A stretch of 64,000 nucleotides of DNA from NCBI RefSeq assembly GCF_014646075.1, contig NZ_BMMT01000021.1:18699-82698 (forward strand). The letters are read 5' to 3'. Numbering within the stretch: position 1 is the stretch's first letter; each line of letters begins with the position of its first letter. Below the pieces are notes generated by a model, which worked only from the letters and a program-made list of their open reading frames with translations, made no database searches and was not told the origin of the DNA. Origin of the DNA: Saccharopolyspora thermophila (GTDB lineage Bacteria; Actinomycetota; Actinomycetes; Mycobacteriales; Pseudonocardiaceae). Position numbers and translations under genes: made by a program. Positions 24,788-36,658 of the stretch are shown here, piece after piece.

Positions 24788-26311
24788 ATGGAGTCCGCTC
24801 TGCACCGGTTCGTCCGCCTGCTCCGCCTGTTCGGCCTGCCCGCGTCGGTGTCCGAAGCCGCCGACGCGATGCGCTGTGCCGCCCAGCCGGGCATGCTCAA
24901 CGACCGCGAGACGCTGCGCGAAGCCCTCAGGGTGGCCCTCGTGAAGGACCGGCGTGGCGAAGCGGTCTTCGATGAGGTTTTCGACGCCTTCTTCAGGCTC
25001 CGCGCGGTCGTTCCCGACGAGCACGACCACGAGCACTCACACGAGCACGACGACCTCACCGACACCGGCGACCTCCGGTCGTTCACCGTGTCCGAGGAAC
25101 CGTCGGAAACTCCCCAGCAGGGGCACACCCACGCCAAGCCCGCGGACATCCGCGACTACTTCGATCCGGAGGACCTCGCCCAGCAGTACAACCTGCACCA
25201 GGAGAGCAACAAGATCGACCTCGCCTCGATGACCGACGAGATCGTCCTGTCCAGCGACGCGGGGGCGGGTACCGGTTCGGCACCTTCGGTGCAGGTGGAG
25301 ACCGAACGGCTGCACAACGCCGGGGTTCCCGGGAAGCTGGCGGAGAACTCGGGCCACCGGCTGGACACCCAGCTGACCATCGCCGAGGAACGCGCGCTGT
25401 ACGAATGGCTGGCGGAGGCGGACGAACGCGAGGACGAGCGCACCCTGGACTGGGGCGGGCTGGTCGGCGTGCTCGAGGACCTGCCCGAACTTCTCAAGCG
25501 GCACCTCGCCAAGCTCGCCGAACTGGAGGACCTCGCGCACGAGTCCCGCGAGGCCATCAGCGGTCGGCTCGACCACGTGGACGAGGGGGAACGGCAGCAG
25601 CTCGAGGAGTCGCTGCGCCGGCTCGCCCGCAGCCTGCGCGGGGCGTTGACCAGCAAACGCCGGGCCACACCCCGCGGCCGCGTGCACGCCGCCCGGACCA
25701 TGCGGCGGAACATGCGCTACGACGGCGTTCCGTTCCGCCCGGTGACCGTCACCCGCGCCGAGGACAAGCCGAGACTCCTCGTGCTGGCCGACGTCTCCCT
25801 CTCGGTCCGGGCGACGGCCCGGTTCACGCTGCACCTGGTGCACGGCCTGCAGTCGATGTTCAGCCAGGTCCGCACGTTCGCGTTCGTCGACGATCCGATC
25901 GAGATCACCGAGCTGTTCGCCGACCACCCGCTGGAGCGGGCGCTCGGGCTCGTCTTCGACGGCCTGCCGCAGGGCGGAATCCTCGACGTCGACGGCAACT
26001 CCAACTACGGCAGCACCTTCGGCACCTTCCTTGAGGAGTACGGCTCCGCGCTCAACCGGCGCACCACGGTGCTGGTCCTCGGCGACGGGCGTGGCAACGG
26101 CAACGACCCGAACCTCGATGCCTTCGCCGAGATCGCCCGCCGGGCCAGGGAGACCATCTGGCTCACGCCCGAACCCCGCTACTCGTGGTCGCTCGGGGGA
26201 TGCGACCTGCCCAAGTACGCCGAGCACTGCGACCGGGTGCGCGTCGTCCGCGACCTGTCGGGCCTGGAGCGCGCTGCGGCGGCGATCGCAACGGAGGTGA
26301 CCGGACGGTGA
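24788..26311 (+). CDS. VWA-domain (CoxE-like) protein, partner of the MoxR ATPase
   Basis: The 507-residue protein has a helical N-terminal region, a His/Glu-rich insertion near residues 78-92 (DEHDHEHSHEHDD), a charged helical middle and a C-terminal VWA domain. The metal-ion-dependent adhesion site is intact: D-x-S-x-S as DVSLS near residue 335, plus a later T and a D in VLGDGRGNGND. CoxE-type VWA proteins work with MoxR ATPases in maturation of metalloenzymes. The gene follows moxR by 59 bp and overlaps mftM by GTGA, tying it to the mycofactocin/methanol dehydrogenase module. Its own His-rich insertion parallels the tract in the ATPase. Confidence 0.87.
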   Translation: MESALHRFVRLLRLFGLPASVSEAADAMRCAAQPGMLNDRETLREALRVALVKDRRGEAVFDEVFDAFFRLRAVVPDEHDHEHSHEHDDLTDTGDLRSFTVSEEPSETPQQGHTHAKPADIRDYFDPEDLAQQYNLHQESNKIDLASMTDEIVLSSDAGAGTGSAPSVQVETERLHNAGVPGKLAENSGHRLDTQLTIAEERALYEWLAEADEREDERTLDWGGLVGVLEDLPELLKRHLAKLAELEDLAHESREAISGRLDHVDEGERQQLEESLRRLARSLRGALTSKRRATPRGRVHAARTMRRNMRYDGVPFRPVTVTRAEDKPRLLVLADVSLSVRATARFTLHLVHGLQSMFSQVRTFAFVDDPIEITELFADHPLERALGLVFDGLPQGGILDVDGNSNYGSTFGTFLEEYGSALNRRTTVLVLGDGRGNGNDPNLDAFAEIARRARETIWLTPEPRYSWSLGGCDLPKYAEHCDRVRVVRDLSGLERAAAAIATEVTGR

Positions 26312-27228
26312 GCGTGCCCGATCCCGCAACGGAGGTGCAGGTCATCGACCCGCTCGCGCCGGTGTCCGCCGACCGGAGCGCCGATCGGCTGGTCGAGGTC
26401 GTCCGGCGCAGCGCTCCGCCGGACGAGGGCTGCGGGCAGGTGACCCGCACCCGGCACTTCTGCCTGCACCGACGGGACCACCGCGTGGAGATCACCCACT
26501 GGCTCCGGCCCGAGCAGCTGGACAACGACCTCGCCGGAATCCTCGCCGAGGAGCTGTTCGCCCCGGGCTGGCTCAGCGGTGCCGAGACCTTCGAGCAGGT
26601 CTTCACCGAGGTGGTCCGCTCGATGGCCGACGATCCCCTCCTGGCGTGGATGGCGTTCTACGACAACACCCTGAACCGCATCAGGAAGTGCTGGGCACGG
26701 ACGGCCGTGGAGTCCTCCCCGTCCTCCATCGGCGGTTTCGCCCCGGTCTACCGGCGAGCCCTGCGCCTGGTCACACCGGGCCGGGTGCTCGACCTCGGCT
26801 CGTGCTTCGGTTTCCTGCCGATCCTGCTGGCCGAACGCGGCCGGAACACGGTCATCGCATCCGACCTCGCCCCAGGCAGCATGCGCCTGCTCGAGGCGGT
26901 CGCCGGAGCGCGGGGCCAGCGCTTGCGCACCCTGGTGTGCGACGCGACCCGCGTGCCGTTGCCGGACCGCTCGGTGGACACGGTCACCGCGGTGCACCTG
27001 CTGGAGCACATGGACGCCGAACAGGGCGACGCGGTGCTGGCCGAGGCACTGCGGCTGGCGCGCCGGCGCATCGTGGTCGCCGTGCCCTTCGAGGACGAAC
27101 CCACGGCGGCCTACGGCCACGTGCGCACCTTCACCCGCGCGGACCTCGACGAGCTCGGCCGCGCCACGCAGTGCCGCTACGAGGTGAGCGAACACCACGG
27201 CGGCTGGCTGGTCGTGCACCCCCGCTGA
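26308..27228 (+). CDS. mftM: MftM, SAM-dependent mycofactocin oligosaccharide methyltransferase
   Basis: The GTG at 26308 overlaps the VWA stop and gives 306 residues. A class I methyltransferase fold is seen: VLDLGSCFGFLPILLAERG (SAM loop, near residue 160), DLAPGSMRLLEA, a DATRVPLPDRSVD acidic turn and VHLLEHMD. The long N-terminal region (about 150 residues) with WMAFYDNTLNRIRKCWARTAV is typical of the mycofactocin-specific methyltransferase, which 2-O-methylates the second glucose of the mycofactocin glycan. The family match rests on that architecture and the cluster; a general methyltransferase is the alternative. Confidence 0.85.
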   Translation: MSVPDPATEVQVIDPLAPVSADRSADRLVEVVRRSAPPDEGCGQVTRTRHFCLHRRDHRVEITHWLRPEQLDNDLAGILAEELFAPGWLSGAETFEQVFTEVVRSMADDPLLAWMAFYDNTLNRIRKCWARTAVESSPSSIGGFAPVYRRALRLVTPGRVLDLGSCFGFLPILLAERGRNTVIASDLAPGSMRLLEAVAGARGQRLRTLVCDATRVPLPDRSVDTVTAVHLLEHMDAEQGDAVLAEALRLARRRIVVAVPFEDEPTAAYGHVRTFTRADLDELGRATQCRYEVSEHHGGWLVVHPR

Positions 27229-27335
27229 TGAAACAACCCCCGGCGACAGGCCCCACCCCGACACACGCGGGCGCGTCGGTTTCCGACTTTCGGCCACCAC
27301 CGCGGTGGGTGGGTGTGCTCGCGCGGGGACAGCCG

Positions 27336-28028
27336 CTAGATCAGGCCGCTCTTGCTCGCCTCGTACACCGCCTCCGCCCTGGTGGCGGCGCCCAGCTTGC
27401 GCATGATGTTGCGCACGTGGAACTTCACCGTGGTTTCGGAGATGAACAGCCTGGCCCCGATGTCGCGGTTGCTCAGGCCGTGCGCGAGCTGCCGGAGCAC
27501 GTTGAGCTCCCGTTCGGTCAGCGACGGTTCCTGGGCCGAGGCGTTCATGGACTGCACCATCGCCGCCGCGGACCGCGAGTCGAACGAGCTCTCCCGGCGG
27601 GCCACCGCCCGGATCGAGCGGACCAGCTCCGTGGTGTCCACGTCCTTCACGACATACCCGCGGGCGCCGCGGCGGATCGCGTCGACGACCAACCCGCCGT
27701 CCAGGAACGTGGTGAGCACCAGCACCCCGAGGTCCGGGTGCTGCTCGGTGAGCTGTCCGCACAGCTGCAGCCCCTCGGTGTTGTCGCCCGTCGAGAGCTT
27801 GAGGTCCAGCAGCACGATGTGCGGCTCGGTGCGCTCGACGACCGCGAGCGCCTCGGCCGCGGTGGCCGCCTCCCCCACCACCTCCAGGTCGTCCTCCCGT
27901 TCCAGCACCGACCGCAGCCCGTGCCGGACGATCGCGTGGTCGTCGACCAGCACGATCCGCACGTGCGCGGACGGGCCGGGCGCGTCGTCGTGCTGCTGCA
28001 CCGGGATGTCCTTCTCGCTCAAGGTCAC
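27336..28028 (-). CDS. NarL/LuxR-type response regulator of the alcohol-oxidation island
   Basis: The GTG at 28028 overlaps the kinase stop (GTGA) and gives 230 residues. The receiver shows VDDHAIVRHGLRSVL, phosphoacceptor D in HIVLLDLKLS and K in GYVVKDVD. The C-terminal LuxR HTH reads LTERELNVLRQLAHGLSNRDIG...SETTVKFHVRNIMRKL. Comparable two-component systems (reported as MnoSR/MadSR in Mycobacterium smegmatis) sit beside mno-type genes and switch on alcohol metabolism. By analogy this regulator probably acts on the mno/mft and adh promoters, likely at the shared CCTGTCCGATCG motif. It converges with mftM. Confidence 0.9.
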   Translation of the reverse strand: MTLSEKDIPVQQHDDAPGPSAHVRIVLVDDHAIVRHGLRSVLEREDDLEVVGEAATAAEALAVVERTEPHIVLLDLKLSTGDNTEGLQLCGQLTEQHPDLGVLVLTTFLDGGLVVDAIRRGARGYVVKDVDTTELVRSIRAVARRESSFDSRSAAAMVQSMNASAQEPSLTERELNVLRQLAHGLSNRDIGARLFISETTVKFHVRNIMRKLGAATRAEAVYEASKSGLI

Positions 28029-29395
28029 CTCGCCACCTCCGCGGCCTCGGCCGACGGCAACGGAACCTTCAGCTGCAACGCGATACCGCCCATCCGCGAC
28101 CGCCGGATCGTCATCGTGCCGCCGAGTTCCCCGGCCCGCGCGGCCATGTTGGCCAGTCCCCGGTGCCGTCCGGCCAGATCCGCCGCCGAGGACAGCCGCA
28201 GCGAGCGCCGCAGTTGCGCGGGATCGCCGATGCCGTCGTCGGACACGGTCAGCCGCAGGTGGTCGCTCTTGTAGACCAGGTGCACCAGGGACCGGGTGGC
28301 CCGCGCGTGCGCGACCGTGTTGAACAGCGCCTCGCCGGTCAGCCGCAGGATCGAGTTCTCGGCTTCGGGCGGCAGCGGCGCGGGCGTGCCCTCCACCCGC
28401 ACCTCGACCTTCAGATCGCTGGGCAGGTGCACCGTGGACAGCTGCTTCAACAAAACGGGCAGCGAACCAGGGGGTTCCTCGGCGGCGTGGTGCAGCGCGT
28501 AGATCGCCGCGCGAAGCCGCTCGACGGCCTGCTGGGTGAGCACCTTCGCGGGTGCCAGCCGTTCCGCGACGCGGGCCGCATCCGCTCCCATGGCCGCCAG
28601 CTCGGACCGGCACACCTCAATGGTCATCCCGGCGCTGAGCACGTACTGGGTGACCGTGTCGTGCAGTTCCCGGGCGATGCGGTGCCGCTCGTCGTCGAGC
28701 GCCTGGCGCTGCATCGCCTCGACCAGGCGCCGCTGGGTTTCCTGCAGTTCCGCGTTGCGGGCCGCCAGGTCGCGCGCCTGCCTGGCGGCGGCCTCGGACA
28801 GCTGCTCGGTGCGACCGCGCAACTGCATGGCGGCGTGGAAGAGGAAGGAGTTGTGCAGCGCGACCGCCGCCTGGTTGGCCAGGACGCGCAGGATGGCCAG
28901 GTCGGTGTCGGCGACGGACACCTCGCCGCCAGGACGGCCCACGATCCCGCCGACCGGCTCGCCGTCCAACGTCATCGGCACCCGCACCCAGCCCGGGCCA
29001 CCGGACACCATCTCGACCTCCCACGGGCGCAGCCGCACCGTGTCGAGGTGCTCGGCGACCTCGGCGGGCAGCGCCGCCTCGTCGTCGATCAGCTCCCCGT
29101 CGCACAGCAGCAGGAACCGCGGTCGCGCCGCGCGCAGCGCGCCGTCGGCGATCGCCAGCAGCAGCCAGCTGGCCTGCAGGTGTTCCGCGGCGGCCCGGAC
29201 CACCGCCTCGACCAGGGACCGGGGGCCTTCCACCGTCCGCACCAGTGCCCGGGAGATCCGGTCGAGCGCCTGCACCGTGTACTCCAGCCGCTCCGCGGAG
29301 CGGACGTACTCCGGGTAGAACGACCGCTTGCCCGAACGCAGCCCGGTGAGCGCGTCGAGATCAGTCCGCCCGCCGTTGCCCGGTTCCCCCGTCAT
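28025..29395 (-). CDS. GAF-domain sensor histidine kinase (NarX/DesK type), partner of the LuxR-type regulator
   Basis: The start MTGEPGNGGRTDLDAL at 29395 gives 456 residues; longer readings run into the upstream dehydrogenase gene. The protein is soluble: a GAF domain at about residues 50-205, a coiled coil (EAAARQARDLAARNAELQETQRR), a HisKA_3 dimerisation helix with phosphoacceptor HRIARELHDTVTQYVL near 250 and a HATPase domain with a DDGIGDP G1 box and RGLANMAARAGELGG. A cytoplasmic GAF sensor suits detection of a small molecule such as an alcohol, aldehyde or a redox state. It lies 38 bp after the second alcohol dehydrogenase and overlaps its regulator. Confidence 0.92.
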   Translation of the reverse strand: MTGEPGNGGRTDLDALTGLRSGKRSFYPEYVRSAERLEYTVQALDRISRALVRTVEGPRSLVEAVVRAAAEHLQASWLLLAIADGALRAARPRFLLLCDGELIDDEAALPAEVAEHLDTVRLRPWEVEMVSGGPGWVRVPMTLDGEPVGGIVGRPGGEVSVADTDLAILRVLANQAAVALHNSFLFHAAMQLRGRTEQLSEAAARQARDLAARNAELQETQRRLVEAMQRQALDDERHRIARELHDTVTQYVLSAGMTIEVCRSELAAMGADAARVAERLAPAKVLTQQAVERLRAAIYALHHAAEEPPGSLPVLLKQLSTVHLPSDLKVEVRVEGTPAPLPPEAENSILRLTGEALFNTVAHARATRSLVHLVYKSDHLRLTVSDDGIGDPAQLRRSLRLSSAADLAGRHRGLANMAARAGELGGTMTIRRSRMGGIALQLKVPLPSAEAAEVAR

Positions 29396-29433
29396 CACCG
29401 CACCCCCGCGGTCCTGTTGGTGCTGACCGAGGC

Positions 29434-30696
29434 TCACAACGCCGCCCGGAACAGCCGCTCGATGTCCTCCACCGAGGCGTCCCGCGGATTGGTTGTCAGG
29501 CAGGCGTCCTTGAGGGTGTTGCGGGCCAGCAGGGGGATGTCCGCCTCGGTCACCCCGAGCGAGCTCAGCCCCTTGGGCACGCCGACGACGTCGGCCAGCT
29601 CGCGGACCCGGTCGGCCAGCTCGTGCGCCACCTCCATCGCGGGTACCCCCGCGGTCTCGATGCCGATGGCCGCCGCGAGCGGGACGTAGCGCTCGGCGCC
29701 GGCCTCGGCGTTGAACCGGATCACGTGCGGCAGCAGCACCCCGTTGATCACGCCGTGCGGCGCGTCCAGCAGACCGCCCACCTGGTGGCTCATCGCGTGG
29801 GTGGCGCCGAGGATGGCGTTGGTGAAGGCCATCCCGGCCTCCAGCGCACCCTGCGCCATCGCGGTGCGTGGTTCCTCCTCGGTCGGGCGGAACATGGTGC
29901 GCGCGAGGTTGCGGGTGATCAGGTGCGCCGCGTGCAGCGAGTGCTGCTCGGTGAGCGTGTTGTGCGCGCGGGAGACGAACGACTCGATCGCGTGCGTCAG
30001 GGCGTCCAGCCCGGTTGCCGCGTTCAGCCAGTCCGGCATCGTGATCAGCAGCCGTGGGTCGATCAGCGAGATGTCCGGCACCAGAGCCCGGCTGAGGATG
30101 GTGATCTTGCTGGCCGCCGCGGTGTCGGTGATGATCGCGAACTGCGAGACGTCCGCCCCGGTGCCCGACGTGGACGGGGCCATCACCAGCGGCGGGATGG
30201 GGTGGACGACCTTGTCCACCCCCTCGTAGTCGAGGATGCGGCCACCGTTGCCGGACAGGATCGCCACTCCCTTGGCCGCGTCGATGACCGATCCGCCGCC
30301 GACCCCGATGATCACGTCGCTGCCGCTCTCGGCGTACCGCTGGAAGGCGGCCTCGACCTCGTGGTCCTTCGGGTTCGGCGTGACCCCGTCCCACACGACC
30401 GCGGACAGGCCCGCCAGCCTGAGGTGGGCGGTCGCCTCGGCCGCCCACCCCGCCTCGGTGAGGCCGAGGTCGGTGACCACGAACGGTCGCCGCGCACCGA
30501 GGCGCCGGGCGCAGTGCCCGAGCTCGGCCAACGCGCCGGGACCGAACACGATCTCCGGGACATGGAACTTGGCCAGCTGTTCCGTGGTGTCCACCCGTCC
30601 GATCTCACCGACCCGCTGCGGGCCCGACAGTTCCGGGCCGGGCGGGGCCTCGGCTGTTCGGCCCCGGAGACCCGGGACACTGCTTCGCACGATCAT
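29434..30696 (-). CDS. Iron-containing alcohol dehydrogenase (second paralogue)
   Basis: The 420-residue protein (start MIVRSSVPGLRGRT at 30696) is a group III alcohol dehydrogenase. It shows IIGVGGGSVIDAAKGVAIL, MAPSTSGTGADVSQFAII and the metal ligands in TGLDALTHAIESFVS, HAMSHQVGGLLDAPHG. It is clearly distinct from the Mno-type enzyme at 22144 and closer to general Fe-ADH/ErcA-like enzymes. The first 35 residues look extended and disordered; VDTTEQLAKFHVPEIVFG may be the conserved beginning. It heads an operon with the GAF kinase and its regulator, suggesting it acts in, or is sensed by, the same alcohol pathway. Confidence 0.88.
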   Translation of the reverse strand: MIVRSSVPGLRGRTAEAPPGPELSGPQRVGEIGRVDTTEQLAKFHVPEIVFGPGALAELGHCARRLGARRPFVVTDLGLTEAGWAAEATAHLRLAGLSAVVWDGVTPNPKDHEVEAAFQRYAESGSDVIIGVGGGSVIDAAKGVAILSGNGGRILDYEGVDKVVHPIPPLVMAPSTSGTGADVSQFAIITDTAAASKITILSRALVPDISLIDPRLLITMPDWLNAATGLDALTHAIESFVSRAHNTLTEQHSLHAAHLITRNLARTMFRPTEEEPRTAMAQGALEAGMAFTNAILGATHAMSHQVGGLLDAPHGVINGVLLPHVIRFNAEAGAERYVPLAAAIGIETAGVPAMEVAHELADRVRELADVVGVPKGLSSLGVTEADIPLLARNTLKDACLTTNPRDASVEDIERLFRAAL

Positions 30697-30866
30697 GGCG
30701 GCGTCCTCCAAGCACCATCGCAGGGAATTTCCGCGTCGTGCGGGCGCACCTGAACCTCGGTGCACCCCAGTTCCCCGCTGGGGGCTGCACCTCATCGTGA
30801 CACCGAACACACCGCTGAAGCTACGGCCCCGGCTCTCCGGCTTGACCGTCCGACCGGGCCACCCCG

Positions 30867-30884
30867 CCTGTCCGATCGGGCAGG
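30867..30884. promoter_or_regulatory. Palindromic motif upstream of the second alcohol dehydrogenase
   Basis: CCTGTCCGATCGGGCAGG is an almost perfect inverted repeat. It matches the first 13 bases of the duplicated motif between mftA and mno (CCTGTCCGATCGA...). It sits 171 bp upstream of the dehydrogenase start, just beyond the acs stop. It is the best candidate for the same regulator acting on this operon. Confidence 0.65.
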
Positions 30885-30900
30885 TGCGCGGGTGACCGTG

Positions 30901-32850
<1,950 letters not shown>

Positions 32851-32881
32851 CTTGCTCCTTCGCGCAGTCGCGCACGTGGTT

Positions 32882-33256
32882 TCACAGGAGGCCGAGCGCG
32901 GCCAGTTCGTCGTCGGTGAGCAGTCGCGAGCGGATCAGGAAGCGCACGCCCTCCGGGGCCTCCAGCGAGAAGCCGCTGCCCCGGCCCCGCACCACGTCGA
33001 TGGTCAGGTGGGTGTGCTTCCAGTACTCGAACTGCGCCGCGGACATCCAGACCGGGATCGGCTCCCCGTCCACCTCCAGGTCGCCGAGGTGGACGTCGGA
33101 ATCCCCGGTCCGGAACTCGCCCGCCGGGTAGCACATCGGGGCGCTGCCGTCGCAGCAGCCGCCGGACTGGTGGAACATCAGTGGACCGTGCTGCTCCCGG
33201 AGGCGGCGGAGCAGGTCCGCCGCCTCCGGGGTCAGCGCCACTCGTGAGCAGCTCAT
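32882..33256 (-). CDS. DUF779 family protein (aldehyde dehydrogenase-associated)
   Basis: The 124-residue protein matches DUF779 in pattern: LREQHGPLMFHQSGGCCDGSAPMCY (a conserved Cys pair plus a third Cys), VWMSAAQFEYWKHTHLTIDV and FSLEAPEGVRFLIRSRLL. Members are repeatedly found directly after acetaldehyde/aldehyde dehydrogenase genes; the biochemical role is not established to my knowledge. The Cys/His content suggests metal or thiol chemistry. Here it lies 11 bp after the dehydrogenase stop. Confidence 0.88.
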   Translation of the reverse strand: MSCSRVALTPEAADLLRRLREQHGPLMFHQSGGCCDGSAPMCYPAGEFRTGDSDVHLGDLEVDGEPIPVWMSAAQFEYWKHTHLTIDVVRGRGSGFSLEAPEGVRFLIRSRLLTDDELAALGLL

Positions 33257-33267
33257 GCTGCCTCGCC

Positions 33268-34791
<1,524 letters not shown>

Positions 34792-34847
34792 GTGCTGCCT
34801 CCTGCAGAAACGGGGAAGATGGCGCTGGAGCGTGCTCGACCCGACGT

Positions 34848-34862
34848 TGCAACGACGTTGCA
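34848..34862. promoter_or_regulatory. Palindrome TGCAACG-A-CGTTGCA between aldehyde dehydrogenase and regulator genes
   Basis: A perfect 15-base palindrome with a central A overlaps a shorter one (CGTTGCAACG at 34845-34854), giving three GTTGCA-type half sites. About 25 bp further on, TGACCTGTCCCAACGGTCA (34882-34900) is an inverted repeat of TGACC/GGTCA. Both lie in the divergent control region 34792-35011 and are candidate sites for the GAF regulator. Confidence 0.6.
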
Positions 34863-35011
34863 CACCGTTAACATCCGCGCTGACCTGTCCCAACGGTCAG
34901 TTTCCGGCCGCCGCGCGCCCTGCGGTCTTGCCCGAGCTGTTCGCAGTGGCCATGATGGCCACCACCCGCGGCCCGGACGGGGCACAGATCACGGCATCGC
35001 CAGGAGGCACG

Positions 35012-36517
35012 GTGACCCTCAATGACGAGTGCGTGACCGCGGAGTTGCTCGCGGATCCGCTGGAGTACGCGTCGCTGCTGGAGCAGGTGTGGGACGCGGT
35101 GCTCCGTGGTGGCCGCGCGCCGAAGCCGCCCCGCCCGCTGGTGTCGGACTCCTGGCAGCGCTCGCTCGCCGCGGACGTCGATCCCGACGCGCGCGAGGCG
35201 CCCGTGGTCTGGGAGCGCGACGAGGTGCGTGACCGCCGCGCCGCGCACCCGCTCGCCGCCGCGATCCCGGTGTTGCGGGAGACCGTGCTCAGCGTCGCCG
35301 ACGAGGCGATGCACGTCATGATCGTGACCGACCGGGACGGCCTGATCCTGTGGCGGGAAGGCAGCGTCGACGTGGAGCGACGCGCCGACCGGGTGCGGCT
35401 GGCCGAAGGCACCCGCTGGTCGGAGGACGCCATCGGCACCAACGCGATGGGCACCACGCTGGCGGTGGGCCGACCGGTGCAGATCTACTCGGCCGAGCAC
35501 CTGGTCCGCACCTACCACGACTGGACGTGCGCGGCGAGCCCGATCCACGACCCGGACACCGGCGACATCCTCGGTTCGGTGGACATCAGCGGCCCCCTGC
35601 GCACCGTCCACCCGGCGATGGTCGCGTTGGTCAGCGCCGCCGCCCAGCTGGCCGAAAGCCACCTGCGGGCGCAGATGGCGGCCCGCGACGAACGGCTGCG
35701 GGCCAAGAACATGCCGCATCTGCGGGGGTTGCGCGGCGAGAGCGGTGCGTTGCTCACCCCGACCGGGCGGGTGCTCGCGGTCGAGCCGGGGCCGGGGCTG
35801 CGCCTGCCCGAGCGGATCGACGTGAGCGACGGGCACGGCCCCGTGGTGCTCGACGACGGCCGCGAGGCACTACTGGAACCCCTCCCCGAGGGCTTCCTGC
35901 TCCGGCTGCCGACGAAGAACTCCGCGGCGCAACCGCGGCCGGTGCTGTCGTTGTCGTTCCTGAACTCGTCCGGGCCCCGCGCGGTGCTGGACGGCCGGGA
36001 GATCCCGCTGACCACCCGGCACGCCGAGATCCTGACGCTGCTGGCGATGAGCCCGGGCGGGCTGACCGCCGATCGGCTCGCCTTCCAGCTCTACGGGGAA
36101 CGCGGAAACCCCGTGACGGCGCGGGCCGAGATTCACCGGCTGCGTACGCACCTCGGCGAGCACGTGATCGGCACCAAACCCTACCGGCTCCGCGCCGAGG
36201 TCGACGCCGACTTCCTGACCGTCCGCAAGGCGCTGCGCGCCGGTAACCTCAGGGCGGCGGTCGAGTCCTACCGGGGCCCGCTGCTGGAAGCCTCCGAATC
36301 ACCCGCGATCCGCGACGAGCGGGAAGAACTGTTCGCCTCGCTGCGCAACGCGGCGCTGGACCGCGGCGACGCCGAGGCGCTGTGGGCGTTGTTCCAGCAT
36401 CAGCCCACGGACGACCTCGAGGTGCTCGGCCAGCTGGCACACCGACTCGCCCGCCACGACCCGCGTCGGCACCTGGTGACGGCCCGGATGCAACGCGTCC
36501 TTGCCGAGGAGGCGTAA
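35012..36517 (+). CDS. GAF-domain transcriptional regulator with C-terminal winged helix, divergent from aldehyde dehydrogenase
   Basis: I take the GTG at 35012, after an AGGAGG site, giving 501 residues. ATG codons further upstream would reach into the promoter palindromes. Residues about 65-225 form a GAF domain of the AcoR/acetoin-activator type (IVTDRDGLILWREGS, EGTRWSEDAIGTNAMGT, HDWTCAASPIHDPDTGDILGSVDISG). There is no AAA+ sigma54 domain. Instead residues about 330-430 resemble an OmpR/BTAD-type winged helix (EIPLTTRHAEILTLLAMSPGGLTADRLAFQLYGE, EIHRLRTHLG). It probably activates the aldehyde dehydrogenase operon in response to an alcohol or aldehyde and autoregulates. Confidence 0.85.
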   Translation: MTLNDECVTAELLADPLEYASLLEQVWDAVLRGGRAPKPPRPLVSDSWQRSLAADVDPDAREAPVVWERDEVRDRRAAHPLAAAIPVLRETVLSVADEAMHVMIVTDRDGLILWREGSVDVERRADRVRLAEGTRWSEDAIGTNAMGTTLAVGRPVQIYSAEHLVRTYHDWTCAASPIHDPDTGDILGSVDISGPLRTVHPAMVALVSAAAQLAESHLRAQMAARDERLRAKNMPHLRGLRGESGALLTPTGRVLAVEPGPGLRLPERIDVSDGHGPVVLDDGREALLEPLPEGFLLRLPTKNSAAQPRPVLSLSFLNSSGPRAVLDGREIPLTTRHAEILTLLAMSPGGLTADRLAFQLYGERGNPVTARAEIHRLRTHLGEHVIGTKPYRLRAEVDADFLTVRKALRAGNLRAAVESYRGPLLEASESPAIRDEREELFASLRNAALDRGDAEALWALFQHQPTDDLEVLGQLAHRLARHDPRRHLVTARMQRVLAEEA

Positions 36518-36658
36518 GGACCGCCTCCTCGGCGGCAACGCGAGGGCAACGGTGGTTCGGGCACCCTTCGCCCACAGCGACTCGACGTCTTCCACCGCGG
36601 CACGCGTCATCTCGAACCCGGTGCGCCGCGACCAGTTTTCGATCTCGGGAGGGTTCCG

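Noticed and set aside
23265..26329. Long minus-strand frames opposite moxR and the VWA gene
   Set aside because: No family features; the plus strand carries clear AAA+ and VWA motifs.
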